The notes beneath the pieces were generated by a model. That model was not told the origin of the DNA, did not search any database, and saw nothing but the letters and a program-made list of their open reading frames with translations. Both the position numbers and the translations under genes were made by a program. A stretch of DNA of 42,223 bases from Blautia sp. (GTDB lineage: Bacteria > Bacillota > Clostridia > Lachnospirales > Lachnospiraceae): the NCBI GenBank assembly GCA_017463155.1, contig JAFTPT010000005.1:1-42223 (forward strand). The letters run 5' to 3'. Position 1 is the first letter of the stretch. Each line of letters opens with the position of its first letter. Shown here piece after piece: positions 1 to 8,813 of this stretch.

Positions 1-2727
1 AGCATCACGATGGCGTTCGAGTACTGCCGTCAGGCAGGGCAGGTGTACTTTGACGGGCTGTCCCTGTTCCGGGAGGAGTTCGGGCAGAGCTTTGTCTACG
101 ATGATAAAGAGCGCGTGACTTCCTCCGTGGACGCGGCGAAACAGAGCAGCACCTTCAGCTACAACGCGAACAGCGAACTGACCGGGATCACAGATCCGTT
201 GGGGAACAACTTTACTTATACTTACGACAGCAAACACAACGTGACCCAGGGCAAGTCCGCAGAGAACGTCAAATACTGCATGACTTATGACAGCCATGGC
301 AACATCACCAGGAGCGGTGCAGCTTCTTCCGGTGATGCGGCGAACGGTACATGGGTAGACAGGTCCATGTGTGCCCTCGGGCACCATGCCGCGTCCGTAA
401 AAGACACGGAGGGAAAACAGACATCCTATGTCTGGGAAGAACAGACAGACCGGCTGGCCTACATAGGTGACCCAAATGGGAATATCCGCTCATTCTCCTA
501 TGATACAGCGGGCAGATTGGTAAACACATCGCAGCACGCGGATGTGGACGGGGTTGAACAGGAGATCCAGAACAGTTATACTTATGGTACAGGCAGCGAC
601 AGGCTGGCACGGATCACCCATAACGGCTTCGACTATGTATTCACTTATGACGGCTTCGGGAACCTCACCCGCGTGCAGACGGCGGCATCCGGTACAGCGC
701 ACGACCTTGCTTCCTACACGTACGGGACCGCGAACAGCCACCTGAACGGGAGCCTCCAGAAGATCACCTACGGGGACGGCTCGGAGATCAGCTATGTCTA
801 CGACGACCTGGACCGGGTGGTGGAGACGAAGTATAAAGCCGCAGGCAGCAGCAGCGCTGCAACACTGGGGACCTTCACGTATAACGGACAGGGGGACCTG
901 TACTGCACTTCCATACCGAACGGGCGCAGCTATTATATGGAGTACGACCTCCTGGGAAGGCTGATGCATGTCCGCGATTCTGACGGATGTACCTTCCAGT
1001 ATACCTATGACGCCAACAACAGGATGAAAAGGCTGGAACACTGGAACGGTGCCCGGCGGGGGCTCATGTCGTACTCGTATGACGGGGATGGAAGGGAGAC
1101 CCTCGTCAGTATGGGAGGCCTTGACAGGGAGAGCGCTTATGACAGCTGCAGCCGTCTCACATCCCGGATATGGAATGAAGGCGGGACAGCCCTTGCGGAC
1201 AATGTCTCTTCCAGATACCGTTATACCAGCACGGAGAGCGGGACACGCCTCGGTACCCTCCCGACAGCACTGGAGACAGGCGGCGGAGAGTTCCAGTACA
1301 CCTATGACGGGAACGGGAACATTACGCAGATCAAGAGGATCGATGTCCTGACTACCGGCACGGTCACCGACAAGTTCCATTACGATGCGGCGAACCAGCT
1401 TGTCAGGGAAGACAGTAAGTCTCAGGACAAGACCTTCCAGTACCTGTATGACGCAGGCGGGAACCTGAAGGCTATCCGGCAGTATGACTATACGACGGGG
1501 ACTCTTCCGTCAACGCCGTCCGTCACGGTCACGGCCACGTACAGCACAGGCGTCTGGAAGGACCAGCTGACGAACTGGAACGGGAAGGTCATCACCTATG
1601 ACGCCAATGGCTGCATGACACAGAAGGGCACAGGCACCACGTACAGCTGGGGAGCGAACCGGCGGCTGGCGTCAGTCAGTAATGGGAGCACTGTCAGTTA
1701 TGCCTATGACTTAAGTGGCGCCCGGATCAGGAAAACTGTCAACGGGACCCTGACGGAATACCGCTGGGGAGGCAGCCTGCTGCTGTCGGAGAAGACAGGA
1801 AGCGACACGATCTGCTATTACTACGATACTGCGGGGATCCTGACGGGCATGGCGCTGAATGGTACGCTCTATCTCTACATCCGCAATCTTCAGGGGGACG
1901 TGATCGGTATCGCGAACCGACTCGGCATGGTAGTCGTCCAGTATGCCTATGACAGCTGGGGAAACATCATCGGGATCACCGGCAGCATGGCCACCACAGT
2001 CGGTGCGAAGAACCCCTTCCGTTACCGCGGCTACTATTATGATGCAGAGACCGGAATGTACTATCTGGGTAGCCGGTACTACGACCCGGAGATACGGCGA
2101 TTTATCAGTGCGGATAGTTATGCTGCAACAGGATTTGTAAACGTAGCAAAGAATACGTACCTTTATTGCTACAGTAATCCTATAACATTCTGTGATGCGA
2201 AGGGACATTTTCCTATTCCTGCATTAGTGGGAATTGGACTGTTGTATGTTGGCCAAGCAATAATAAAAATATCACCCCAAATAACGAATTGCATCAGAGA
2301 AGGCACCGAAGACATAACTCAGAAATTAGATCAACAAATGCAGATTGCAACAGAAACAATAGATTGTTTTCGCAGAAACGGTGACTTCCTTGGTGCGGTA
2401 TTCTTTTTTGCTTATTCTTTTAATAATTTCAAGCAATGGGATTTAAAACGTCTTAGACCAGGAGATGCTAAGAACAGACTAAACTGGGATTTACAAAAGA
2501 ACAAGACGTATATCTGGCATGGAAAATATCTGCGTTATGATGATCCTGGAAATATACTGTATGGTTATGTTGGAGCACGGCTTTTTTCTGAAAAAACTCT
2601 GTTAAAGGCCGGAGATGCGATACAATTCATCACAGATTTAAAGCACCTTAAATTGACATTCCACGATGACCCACATGATCAGGAAATGATTCAACTTGGA
2701 TATGCATTGTGGGAAAGAACAAGATAA
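1..2727 (+). CDS. Rhs repeat protein, C-terminal part with toxin-44-like tip (5' end outside window)
   Basis: The reading frame is open to the first base, so the gene starts upstream. Residues 1 to about 700 are YD/RHS repeats (many Y-T-Y-D-G/A units), which in this family form a shell around the toxin. The RHS core ends with the YYYDAETGMYYLGSRYYDPE and FISADS signatures near 2030-2120. The last ~200 residues are variable and AT-rich, unlike the GC-rich core. They end with a DPGNILYGYVGARLFSE block and a DDPHDQEMIQLGYALW block, which I read as the Ntox44 (bacterial toxin 44) type, a predicted RNase family. The toxin assignment is family recognition and the activity is inferred. The stop codon overlaps an upstream in-frame start of the next frame, but the next gene's real start is about 65 bases further on. 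Confidence 0.88.
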   Translation, partial: SITMAFEYCRQAGQVYFDGLSLFREEFGQSFVYDDKERVTSSVDAAKQSSTFSYNANSELTGITDPLGNNFTYTYDSKHNVTQGKSAENVKYCMTYDSHGNITRSGAASSGDAANGTWVDRSMCALGHHAASVKDTEGKQTSYVWEEQTDRLAYIGDPNGNIRSFSYDTAGRLVNTSQHADVDGVEQEIQNSYTYGTGSDRLARITHNGFDYVFTYDGFGNLTRVQTAASGTAHDLASYTYGTANSHLNGSLQKITYGDGSEISYVYDDLDRVVETKYKAAGSSSAATLGTFTYNGQGDLYCTSIPNGRSYYMEYDLLGRLMHVRDSDGCTFQYTYDANNRMKRLEHWNGARRGLMSYSYDGDGRETLVSMGGLDRESAYDSCSRLTSRIWNEGGTALADNVSSRYRYTSTESGTRLGTLPTALETGGGEFQYTYDGNGNITQIKRIDVLTTGTVTDKFHYDAANQLVREDSKSQDKTFQYLYDAGGNLKAIRQYDYTTGTLPSTPSVTVTATYSTGVWKDQLTNWNGKVITYDANGCMTQKGTGTTYSWGANRRLASVSNGSTVSYAYDLSGARIRKTVNGTLTEYRWGGSLLLSEKTGSDTICYYYDTAGILTGMALNGTLYLYIRNLQGDVIGIANRLGMVVVQYAYDSWGNIIGITGSMATTVGAKNPFRYRGYYYDAETGMYYLGSRYYDPEIRRFISADSYAATGFVNVAKNTYLYCYSNPITFCDAKGHFPIPALVGIGLLYVGQAIIKISPQITNCIREGTEDITQKLDQQMQIATETIDCFRRNGDFLGAVFFFAYSFNNFKQWDLKRLRPGDAKNRLNWDLQKNKTYIWHGKYLRYDDPGNILYGYVGARLFSEKTLLKAGDAIQFITDLKHLKLTFHDDPHDQEMIQLGYALWERTR

Positions 2728-2792
2728 AAAGACAATGGTTCTTGTACAGGAATTATTCTCTGCACGAGGACTACGAAAGGAGGAAACCCTTA

Positions 2793-3656
2793 ATGGACTG
2801 GCAGAGTGCCATATATCGTAAAACTTCTCTGGAAGGAGTGATAAGGGGATTACTGTGTGAGTGCTGGTTGGCCATCGTCTTATTAACAGATGAAAAAGGG
2901 AACATGCTGACCAGAATACCTGCTGAAATATCGGTATTGATAAGTTTCCTGATCGTTGATCTTTCAGTATGTTCCGTTATCTCCCTGATCCGGCGTTTTC
3001 AAAATAAAATGCACTGGTTTATTCTGCTGAATGGAGGCAGCTTTTTTGCGGCAGTCTTTGTGCTTAATAGAATATTCATATATGGGAGAATAGCATCTGA
3101 AAATGTAATAGAGGGAGTGTATTTTTTAAAAAACTTCTTCTATGCTGGTTATGTATTGCTGATGATCAATACCATGATCTGCTGCTTCTTAATAAAAAGG
3201 GGAGCGTCTTTTAGATGGATGCATCGTACGAATGCCAATACAAATCGGAAGGTACATGTAGACGCAATGAATCGGGATATACTTGTCAGAACAGCGGTAT
3301 ATACAGCGATATATCTGCTGGGGATCTTAGACCATAAGGAGTATGATTTCGTAATACTGATCTTCTATACAATGTTATCCACAGGTATCTGTGTCAGTAC
3401 ATCTTCTAAATTCTTTGAGGATGAGCAGGGTAAGCGGATCAGGAAAGAAGTAATAAACGAGGTCGCATTTTTTTTGATCACAACATTTGTCATTTGCTGT
3501 ATCAGGTGTTTTATAGCGATGAGGATAGAAGATTTCCCGGGAATATTTGTTATAATTACAATGGTTACGATGTTGATGCTATTGCATCTCATCAGGATTC
3601 CCATGTTGATCTGCGCGGCAGTGGAGTGCGGCGAAAAGGTGAGACACAACTTATAG
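2793..3656 (+). CDS. Multi-pass membrane protein after the Rhs tip; candidate immunity protein
   Basis: A 287-residue protein with about seven hydrophobic segments (for example near residues 45-65, 75-98, 115-140, 185-230 and 235-275). The frame is open from 2709, overlapping the Rhs gene. I chose ATG 2793 because AAAGGAGG lies about 9 bases before it. I recognise no family. It directly follows a toxin tip, has the same AT-rich composition, and is closed off by a hairpin at 3668-3698, so it belongs to the tip cassette. Position suggests immunity, but RNase-type tips usually have soluble partners, so a membrane protein here is unexpected. It could also be a leftover of another cassette. Confidence 0.7.
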   Translation: MDWQSAIYRKTSLEGVIRGLLCECWLAIVLLTDEKGNMLTRIPAEISVLISFLIVDLSVCSVISLIRRFQNKMHWFILLNGGSFFAAVFVLNRIFIYGRIASENVIEGVYFLKNFFYAGYVLLMINTMICCFLIKRGASFRWMHRTNANTNRKVHVDAMNRDILVRTAVYTAIYLLGILDHKEYDFVILIFYTMLSTGICVSTSSKFFEDEQGKRIRKEVINEVAFFLITTFVICCIRCFIAMRIEDFPGIFVIITMVTMLMLLHLIRIPMLICAAVECGEKVRHNL

Positions 3657-3667
3657 TATCATATGAA

Positions 3668-3698
3668 AGGGGTGCAAAGTGAATACCTTTGCACCCCT
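3668..3698. terminator. Bidirectional hairpin between the Rhs cassette and typA
   Basis: AGGGGTGCAAAG (3668-3679) pairs perfectly with CTTTGCACCCCT (3687-3698), a 12-bp stem with a 7-base loop between two convergent genes. The T-rich stretch that follows on the + strand (3705-3725) is broken, so termination strength is uncertain. Confidence 0.7.
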
Positions 3699-3705
3699 CT
3701 GGAAT

Positions 3706-5544
3706 TTATTGTGTGTTCTTTTTGAATGCGGCGCGCTTTCGTTCCCTGGGATCCAGGATCCGCTTGCGGATCCGGAGACTCTTGGGCGTGACCTCCAGAA
3801 GCTCGTCCCAGTCGATGAATTCCAGGGACTGCTCCAGGGAAAGGATCCGTGGAGGCGTCAGTTTCAGGGCTTCGTCGGCGCTGGAGGAACGTGTGTTGGT
3901 CAGGTGCTTGGTCTTGCAGACGTTCAGCTCAATATCCTCGCCCTTGCCACTCTGGCCGATGACCATGCCGCTGTAGACCTTCTCGCCGGGACCGACGAAC
4001 AGTGTACCGCGCTCCTGGGCGGAGAACAGGCCGTAGGTGACGGTCTCGCCCGCTTCGAAGGCAATCAGGGAGCCCTGCTTGCGGAAGGGGAAATCTCCCT
4101 TGTAGGGAGAGTATCCGTCAAAGATCGTATTCAGGATGCCGGTGCCCTTGGTGGAGGTAAGGAAGTCACCGCGGAAGCCGATCAGGCCGCGGGACGGAAT
4201 GTGGAACTCCAGGCGCATGGAACCGTCGCTGGCGGTGCTCATGCCCTGCAGCTCACCTTTACGCTCGCTCAGCATCTGGATGACCGTGCCGGAGAATTCC
4301 TCGGGGACGTCCACGTAGGCGATCTCCATGGGCTCCAGTTTGCGGTTGCGCTCGTCATATTTGTAAAGGACCTCGGGCTTGCTGACCGCGAACTCGTAGC
4401 CTTCCCGGCGCATATTTTCGATCAGGACGGACAGGTGCAGCTCACCACGGCCGGAGACCTTGAAGCACTCGGTCGTCTCGGTGTCCTCCACGCGGAGGCT
4501 GACGTCGGTGTTCAGCTCCCGGTACAGCCTGTCGCGGATGTGGCGGGAGGTCACGTACTTGCCCTCCTGGCCGGCCAGCGGGCTGTCATTCACCATGAAG
4601 TTCATGGCGATGGTGGGCTCGGAGATCTTCTGGAAGGGGATCGCTTCGGGGTTGTCGCCGCCGGCCAGCGTATCGCCGATATGGATCTCGGAGATACCGG
4701 AGATGGCCACGATGGAACCCACGGAAGCCTCGCGGACCTCGACCTTGCTAAGTCCGTCGAATTCGTACAGCTTGCTGATCTTGACCTTCTGGCGTTTGGA
4801 GGAATCATGGTGGTTGAGGAGCAGCAGCTCCTGGTTGACGGCAATTGTGCCGTTTTGGACCTTGCCGACGCCGATGCGGCCCACATATTCATTGTAGTCG
4901 ATGGTGCTGATCAGCACCTGGGTATCCGCCTCCGGGTCGCCTTCGGGAGCGGGGATATACTTGAGGATCGTGTCAAAGAGTGGCGCCATGTTCTCGGGCG
5001 TGTCGGAAAGGTCCAGCATGGCGACGCCGGTCTTGGCGGAAGCGTACAGGAACGGGCAGTCCAGCTGCTCGTCGGAGGCGTCCAGATCCATCAATAGCTC
5101 CAGCACCTCGTCGATGACCTCCGACGGCCGGGCCTCCGGACGGTCGATCTTGTTGATACAGACGATCACGTGCAGATCCAGCTCCAGGGCCTTCTTCAGC
5201 ACGAACTTGGTCTGGGGCATGGCGCCTTCAAAAGCATCCACCAGCAGGATGACGCCGTCGACCATCTTGAGCACACGCTCCACCTCGCCGCCGAAATCGG
5301 CATGGCCGGGGGTGTCGACGATGTTGATCTTGACGCCCTTGTAGTGGACGGCCGTATTTTTGGAAAGGATCGTGATCCCACGTTCCCGCTCGATATCGTT
5401 GGAGTCCATGACACGCTCCTGGACCTCCTGGTTCTCACGGAATACGCCGCTCTGCTTCAGCAGCTGGTCCACCAGGGTGGTCTTGCCATGGTCGACATGG
5501 GCGATGATCGCTACATTACGTACATCTTCTCGCTTGATCTTCAT
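3706..5544 (-). CDS. typA: Ribosome-associated GTPase TypA/BipA
   Basis: Full-length (612 aa) translational GTPase of the EF-G superfamily, which binds the 70S ribosome and supports growth under stress or cold and 50S assembly. Visible GTPase motifs are HVDHGKTTL (P-loop, about residues 15-23), RGITI (switch I), [16 protein letters not shown] (G3) and NKIDRPEAR (G4). After the elongation-factor domains comes the TypA-specific C-terminal part with [12 protein letters not shown] and a basic end ([17 protein letters not shown]). The frame also allows a TTG three bases earlier (5547), but ATG 5544 is better spaced (7 bases) behind GAGAGG. It is transcribed alone from a good promoter at 5631-5659 and ends at the shared hairpin. 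Nothing is unusual in the protein. Confidence 0.97.
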   Translation of the reverse strand: MKIKREDVRNVAIIAHVDHGKTTLVDQLLKQSGVFRENQEVQERVMDSNDIERERGITILSKNTAVHYKGVKINIVDTPGHADFGGEVERVLKMVDGVILLVDAFEGAMPQTKFVLKKALELDLHVIVCINKIDRPEARPSEVIDEVLELLMDLDASDEQLDCPFLYASAKTGVAMLDLSDTPENMAPLFDTILKYIPAPEGDPEADTQVLISTIDYNEYVGRIGVGKVQNGTIAVNQELLLLNHHDSSKRQKVKISKLYEFDGLSKVEVREASVGSIVAISGISEIHIGDTLAGGDNPEAIPFQKISEPTIAMNFMVNDSPLAGQEGKYVTSRHIRDRLYRELNTDVSLRVEDTETTECFKVSGRGELHLSVLIENMRREGYEFAVSKPEVLYKYDERNRKLEPMEIAYVDVPEEFSGTVIQMLSERKGELQGMSTASDGSMRLEFHIPSRGLIGFRGDFLTSTKGTGILNTIFDGYSPYKGDFPFRKQGSLIAFEAGETVTYGLFSAQERGTLFVGPGEKVYSGMVIGQSGKGEDIELNVCKTKHLTNTRSSSADEALKLTPPRILSLEQSLEFIDWDELLEVTPKSLRIRKRILDPRERKRAAFKKNTQ

Positions 5545-5630
5545 CAAAAAACCTCTCTTTTTTTCTGCTTTCTATTGTATCGCTGCGGCAGCGAACCGGC
5601 AGCGCATCGTACGCTTGATTCTAAATTTCT

Positions 5631-5659
5631 AGTTTATCATAATCCTTATCTCATGTCAA
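5631..5659 (-). promoter_or_regulatory. typA promoter
   Basis: On the - strand TTGACA (5654-5659), a 17-base spacer, then TAAACT (5631-5636), about 85 bases before the typA start. Confidence 0.7.
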
Positions 5660-5707
5660 AACATTCTGATGTCCACCAATAGGAGCGATTCTGGAGTTTT
5701 TTGCGTC

Positions 5708-5764
5708 GTTAATATCGAGGGGTTTTATAATCGCAGACGGCGGCATTCCAATATGGAAAGCGGG
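5708..5764 (+). pseudogene. Relic of an IS3-type transposase C-terminus
   Basis: This stretch reads VNIEGFYNRRRRHSNM, which resembles the end of IS3-family OrfB integrases (pattern I-x-x-F-Y-N-x-x-R-R-H-S). No DDE core or terminal repeats are visible nearby. Too short to place firmly. Confidence 0.4.
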
Positions 5765-5772
5765 AAAAACTG

Positions 5773-5781
5773 TGGTATAAT
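5773..5781 (+). promoter_or_regulatory. Possible extended -10 promoter
   Basis: TGGTATAAT is an extended -10 element. The -35 position (about 5753-5759) is poor. It could serve the DUF2691 gene at 5974 or the decayed ORF in between. Confidence 0.4.
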
Positions 5782-5840
5782 GGATTTGCAGCAAATGGAA
5801 GAAGCGCAGGCCCATATACTACAGAAGGGAGCGATGATCC

Positions 5841-5938
5841 ATGACAAATTATGAAAAAGCTGTTGCTTTATGGTAGCGGAGAATGATAAAAACCGACGCG
5901 GAGCTTGCCGAGGCGTTGAAAAGGAATTTCATACATTA
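5841..5938 (+). pseudogene. Decayed 5' end of a Fic-like gene
   Basis: ATG at 5841 opens MTNYEKAVALW, then an in-frame TAG, then RRMIKTDAELAEALKRNFIH and a stop. The two halves together resemble the N-terminus of short Fic-family proteins of gut Clostridia (YEKAVxLW ... IKTxAELxxAL). Nothing of the HPFxxGNGR core is present. Based on remembered family sequences, so tentative. Confidence 0.35.
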
Positions 5939-5973
5939 GATAGTAGACACACAGTTGATAAGGAGGCAAGGAC

Positions 5974-6438
5974 ATGAGCATTATTGGCATTGAATATATA
6001 GTGTCATCAGATGAAAGAAAGACGTTATTAAATAGTTTTAAAGGGTTCAATATGGAAAAGTATACATGGCGTATTGTCTTTGATCAAACAGAATTAGTCC
6101 CTATAACAGAGAATGGAAAGTTGGGATTTGAGGCAGAGCTGTATAGTGGATCTGACTTTGAGAAAGAAATAATAAAAGAGCACTATATTATTTTTATGAA
6201 ATTAGAGGCTTATAGAAACAGTGAGGTGAATATAACTGAGATTGAGTCCTATGAAGATTTTATTCAAAGTGATTGTCAATTATTATTGTTGATTAATGAT
6301 GTTCAGTTCGTGGAGATTTATACAAAAAGCCAAACAGAATTGGAAATACTATATGATAATGCTCTGAAAATCGGATTTTCCGGAATTCGATATATAACAA
6401 AAGAAACGAACGAACGCGCTTGCTTTAATGTATTATAA
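5974..6438 (+). CDS. DUF2691 family protein
   Basis: A 154-residue acidic soluble protein. Features I associate with DUF2691 are YTWRIVF near residue 30, YIIFMKLEAY near 70, IESYEDFIQSDCQLLLLI near 90, and the end with Y-x-N-A-x-x-x-G-F-x-x-I-R-Y-I-T-x-E-x-N. Function unknown for the family. The start is clear, with AAGGAGG eight bases before ATG 5974. It is AT-rich compared with typA upstream and the Uma2-like gene downstream, stands alone between relics and a terminator, and so looks acquired. Confidence 0.75.
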   Translation: MSIIGIEYIVSSDERKTLLNSFKGFNMEKYTWRIVFDQTELVPITENGKLGFEAELYSGSDFEKEIIKEHYIIFMKLEAYRNSEVNITEIESYEDFIQSDCQLLLLINDVQFVEIYTKSQTELEILYDNALKIGFSGIRYITKETNERACFNVL

Positions 6439-6446
6439 GAATTATT

Positions 6447-6491
6447 AAGGGGCTGTTGTTTTGGAGTAGTGCGACAGCCCCTTCTTTTTTT
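6447..6491. terminator. Intrinsic terminator shared by two convergent genes
   Basis: AAGGGGCTGTTG (6447-6458) pairs with CGACAGCCCCTT (6472-6483), with one G-T pair, followed on the + strand by TTCTTTTTTT. A-rich sequence on the other side also allows termination of the - strand gene. Confidence 0.85.
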
Positions 6492-7305
6492 ATAAATAAA
6501 AACTTGCCAGACGGATCTCAAGATCGGGGTAGAGAGAGGGGTGAATGGTATCTTCAAAAGAGTAGGTCAGCGCCTGTTCCTTTGCGGCGTCTTCCATATC
6601 AAAAAGATAGACGCTGACGGTGCGGGAAAAGGGATCGATGATCCAGTATTCTCTGACGCCGGCCGTCCGGTATTTCAGCATTTTTAGGATGCGGTCCTTT
6701 CCGGTAGAAGAGGGGGAAAGAACCTCCACCACCCAGTCAGGAGCACCGACGCAGCCTCTGTCATCCAGTTTGTTGGGATCACAGACAATGGTCAGATCAG
6801 GCTCCAGGTAGGTAGAATCATCGCCGAACAGAAAAACCGCAAACGGAGGGATATATACCTTGCAGGAGCCGCCATGGGATTTGATATATCCGGCAACCGC
6901 GAAGTGCAGTTCACCGATGATCTCCTGATGCTGTCTGGTAGGTGACGCCATGTAATAGATCTGCCCGTCGATCAGCTCGGCATGAACACCCTCCGGAAGA
7001 GCGTAGATCTCGTCGATCGTATGGATCCTTTGACTTGCAGCATAGGCGGCGGAGGCTTCGGCCACGGCAGAAGCTCCGCCGGGAGATGCCTGCGGATACC
7101 TGTATCCGGAGACGGTCTCCGGAGCGGTTCGCACTTGAGGGAATAAGGCCTTCTCCAGGGCCCGGATGGTTGCCTGCCGGGGAGATTTTGTGTGACCGCT
7201 GAAGATCTTCTGGATTGTCGGCTCCGGGATACCCGAGATTTTGGAAAGATACTGATTGCTGTAACCAAGTTCCTGCTTTTTGTTTTTCATCTCCTGAATT
7301 GTCAT
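6490..7305 (-). CDS. Uma2-type (DUF820) nuclease-like protein with N-terminal HTH
   Basis: A 271-residue protein in two parts. Residues 1-55 are a lambda-repressor-type helix-turn-helix (LSKISGIPEPTIQKIFSG). Residues about 95-270 are a Uma2 domain of the PD-(D/E)XK fold: ELIDGQIYYM, the H-Q-x-I-I-G-E-L helix, YLEPDLTIVCD (catalytic Asp), then DWVVEVLSPSST (E and following polar residues) and REYWIIDP. The middle is an Ala/Ser/Pro-rich linker. The Uma2 active-site pattern looks intact. The family is abundant in cyanobacteria and scattered elsewhere, and its role is unsettled; HTH fusions like this suggest a DNA-targeted nuclease or a self-regulated toxin-like factor. Start supported by GGAGGG seven bases upstream and a consensus promoter. 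Confidence 0.85.
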   Translation of the reverse strand: MTIQEMKNKKQELGYSNQYLSKISGIPEPTIQKIFSGHTKSPRQATIRALEKALFPQVRTAPETVSGYRYPQASPGGASAVAEASAAYAASQRIHTIDEIYALPEGVHAELIDGQIYYMASPTRQHQEIIGELHFAVAGYIKSHGGSCKVYIPPFAVFLFGDDSTYLEPDLTIVCDPNKLDDRGCVGAPDWVVEVLSPSSTGKDRILKMLKYRTAGVREYWIIDPFSRTVSVYLFDMEDAAKEQALTYSFEDTIHPSLYPDLEIRLASFYL

Positions 7306-7365
7306 ATACGACCCTCCTTGTCTTACGATGCAGACAGATCATGAAAACATCTTAAATACATCTTA

Positions 7366-7394
7366 ATTATACCAATTAAACCGAGAAAAGTCAA
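7366..7394 (-). promoter_or_regulatory. Consensus promoter of the HTH-Uma2 gene
   Basis: On the - strand TTGACT (7389-7394), 17 bases, TATAAT (7366-7371), about 60 bases before the start codon. Confidence 0.8.
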
Positions 7395-7493
7395 GAATAT
7401 ACCATCTTGTGATCCCGGTATGATGACAGCAGTCCTCACCCGGATTCATACAGGAGGATGCACATGGCGGGAAAAAGATAATTATTATCTCGA

Positions 7494-7515
7494 AAAAGGT
7501 TCTAAAAAGGAACCT
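7494..7515 (+). repeat. Small inverted repeat upstream of the SSB-like gene
   Basis: AGGTTC and GAACCT around a TAAAAAG loop, about 65 bases before the start codon. It could be a weak operator or hairpin. The rest of 7395-7578 shows no gene beyond a five-codon ATG..TAA at 7464. Confidence 0.3.
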
Positions 7516-7578
7516 CCCTGCATATATTGATATGATGCCGGATGGTAAGGCCGGATCCAGAAGGGGAGGAAAAAGAAC

Positions 7579-8250
7579 ATGAAGACGGAAGAAAAAACGG
7601 AAAGCAGTCTTAACAGCAATCAGGTGGTGGTCCACGGCCGGGTCGTGGAGCAGCTCACAGCCGATTCCGCCATGTACGGGACCGGCTTTCAATGCATGCA
7701 GCTCCTGGTCGAGGGACGAGGAGGACGCGTGGACTTGCTGCCGGTGCTGCTGTCAGACCGGCTGTCAGACCCGGAGGAGGATCATACCGGGGAGGATATG
7801 GAGATACATGGGGAACTCCGTACTTACAATTATTACAGAGACGGCCGGCGCCACATGCAGATGATGGTCTTTGCGAGGGAGATGCAGCTCTTTCTCGACG
7901 ATCACGCGTACTCCCGGAACCAGATCTACCTGGACGGATATCTGTGCAAAACGCCGTTTTACAGGCGGACGCCCTCCGGCAAGGAGATCACGGAGATACT
8001 TCTGGCCGTCAACCGCGTCTATGGGAGAAGTGATTACATTCCCTGCATCTGCTGGGGGAGGACCGCCAGGTACGCGGACCTTCTGGATGTCGGCACACAG
8101 GTGCGTCTGTGGGGGCGGATCCAGAGCCGGGAATACCAGAAAAAAGAGCCCGGGGCTGCCGCCAGAAGGTACATGACATATGAGGTTTCCGTCGCCAGGC
8201 TGGAGGACGTAAAAGAACCCAGTATTGCATTTCTGCCCGATCTGCGGTAA
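7579..8250 (+). CDS. Single-stranded DNA-binding-like protein with two OB-type halves
   Basis: A 223-residue protein with two similar halves, each like an OB fold. Half 1 (about 15-110) has NQVVVHGRVVEQ, DLLPVLLS and EIHGELRTY. Half 2 (about 115-215) has NQIYLDGYLCKTPFYR, GKEITEILLAVNR, SDYIPCICWGRTAR and LWGRIQSREY, the standard SSB pattern. No acidic DDDIPF-like tail is present, so it is not the replicative SSB; its C-terminus is FLPDLR. Family knowledge: such double-OB paralogues occur in Clostridia and are annotated as SSB. GGGGAGG lies about 10 bases before ATG. It stands alone between the HTH-Uma2 gene and the cobO-like gene. Confidence 0.8.
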   Translation: MKTEEKTESSLNSNQVVVHGRVVEQLTADSAMYGTGFQCMQLLVEGRGGRVDLLPVLLSDRLSDPEEDHTGEDMEIHGELRTYNYYRDGRRHMQMMVFAREMQLFLDDHAYSRNQIYLDGYLCKTPFYRRTPSGKEITEILLAVNRVYGRSDYIPCICWGRTARYADLLDVGTQVRLWGRIQSREYQKKEPGAAARRYMTYEVSVARLEDVKEPSIAFLPDLR

Positions 8251-8291
8251 ACTAAGCATGATACCGTATCGTTGAACAGCGAGGCAATATC

Positions 8292-8777
8292 ATGAAAGAA
8301 GAAATAGAAATTTACTGCGGAAACGGCAAGGGCAAATCGACACTGGCCATGGGACTCAGTATCAAGGCAGCCCTGCAGGAGAAGAGCGTCATCATCATCC
8401 AGTTTCTGAAGGGAAAGGAACTTGGTGAATATGAAGCCATCGAAAACCTGAACGGCGTGGATATCAAGATCTTCCGGTTCGAAAAGCTGGATGCCTTTTT
8501 TGAAGACCTGACGCCGGAGGAACAGGAGGAAGAGAGCCGCAACATCCGCAACGGCGTCAATTTTGCCCGTAAGGTGATCGCGACGGACGAGTGTGATTTT
8601 CTCGTCCTGGACGAGATCCTGGGCCTTCCGGACATCGGGATCATCACGGAGGAGACCATCGAGGATCTTCTGAAGGCCCGGAGGGACGAGGGAATGCACA
8701 TCGTGATGACCGGCCGTGTCTGTCCGGACAGCCTCCGGAAATATGCGGACCGGGTGACGACACTGACGACCGAATAA
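8292..8777 (+). CDS. Corrinoid adenosyltransferase of the CobO/BtuR type
   Basis: A 161-residue P-loop protein matching ATP:cob(I)alamin/cobyrinate adenosyltransferases of the CobA/CobO/BtuR family, which transfer the adenosyl group of ATP to Co(I) of corrinoids. Visible motifs: YCGNGKGKSTLAMGL (P-loop, residues 8-22), IIQFLKGKELGEYEA, FLVLDEILGLPDIG (Walker B), and HIVMTGRVCPDSLRKYADRVT, whose TGR and AD-V are typical. It is slightly short (family about 170-200). No other cobalamin biosynthesis gene is in the window, but two B12-riboswitch-controlled importers are, so it most simply adenosylates imported corrinoid. It is followed after 36 bases by dapA, with which it may be cotranscribed. 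RBS GAGG is weak. Confidence 0.85.
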   Translation: MKEEIEIYCGNGKGKSTLAMGLSIKAALQEKSVIIIQFLKGKELGEYEAIENLNGVDIKIFRFEKLDAFFEDLTPEEQEEESRNIRNGVNFARKVIATDECDFLVLDEILGLPDIGIITEETIEDLLKARRDEGMHIVMTGRVCPDSLRKYADRVTTLTTE

Positions 8778-8813
8778 CAGCGTATACATATAGAAGATCG
8801 AGGAGGAAGAGAT

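Noticed and set aside
3679-5097. A 472-codon open frame opposite typA
   Set aside because: Antisense shadow of typA with no recognisable domain.
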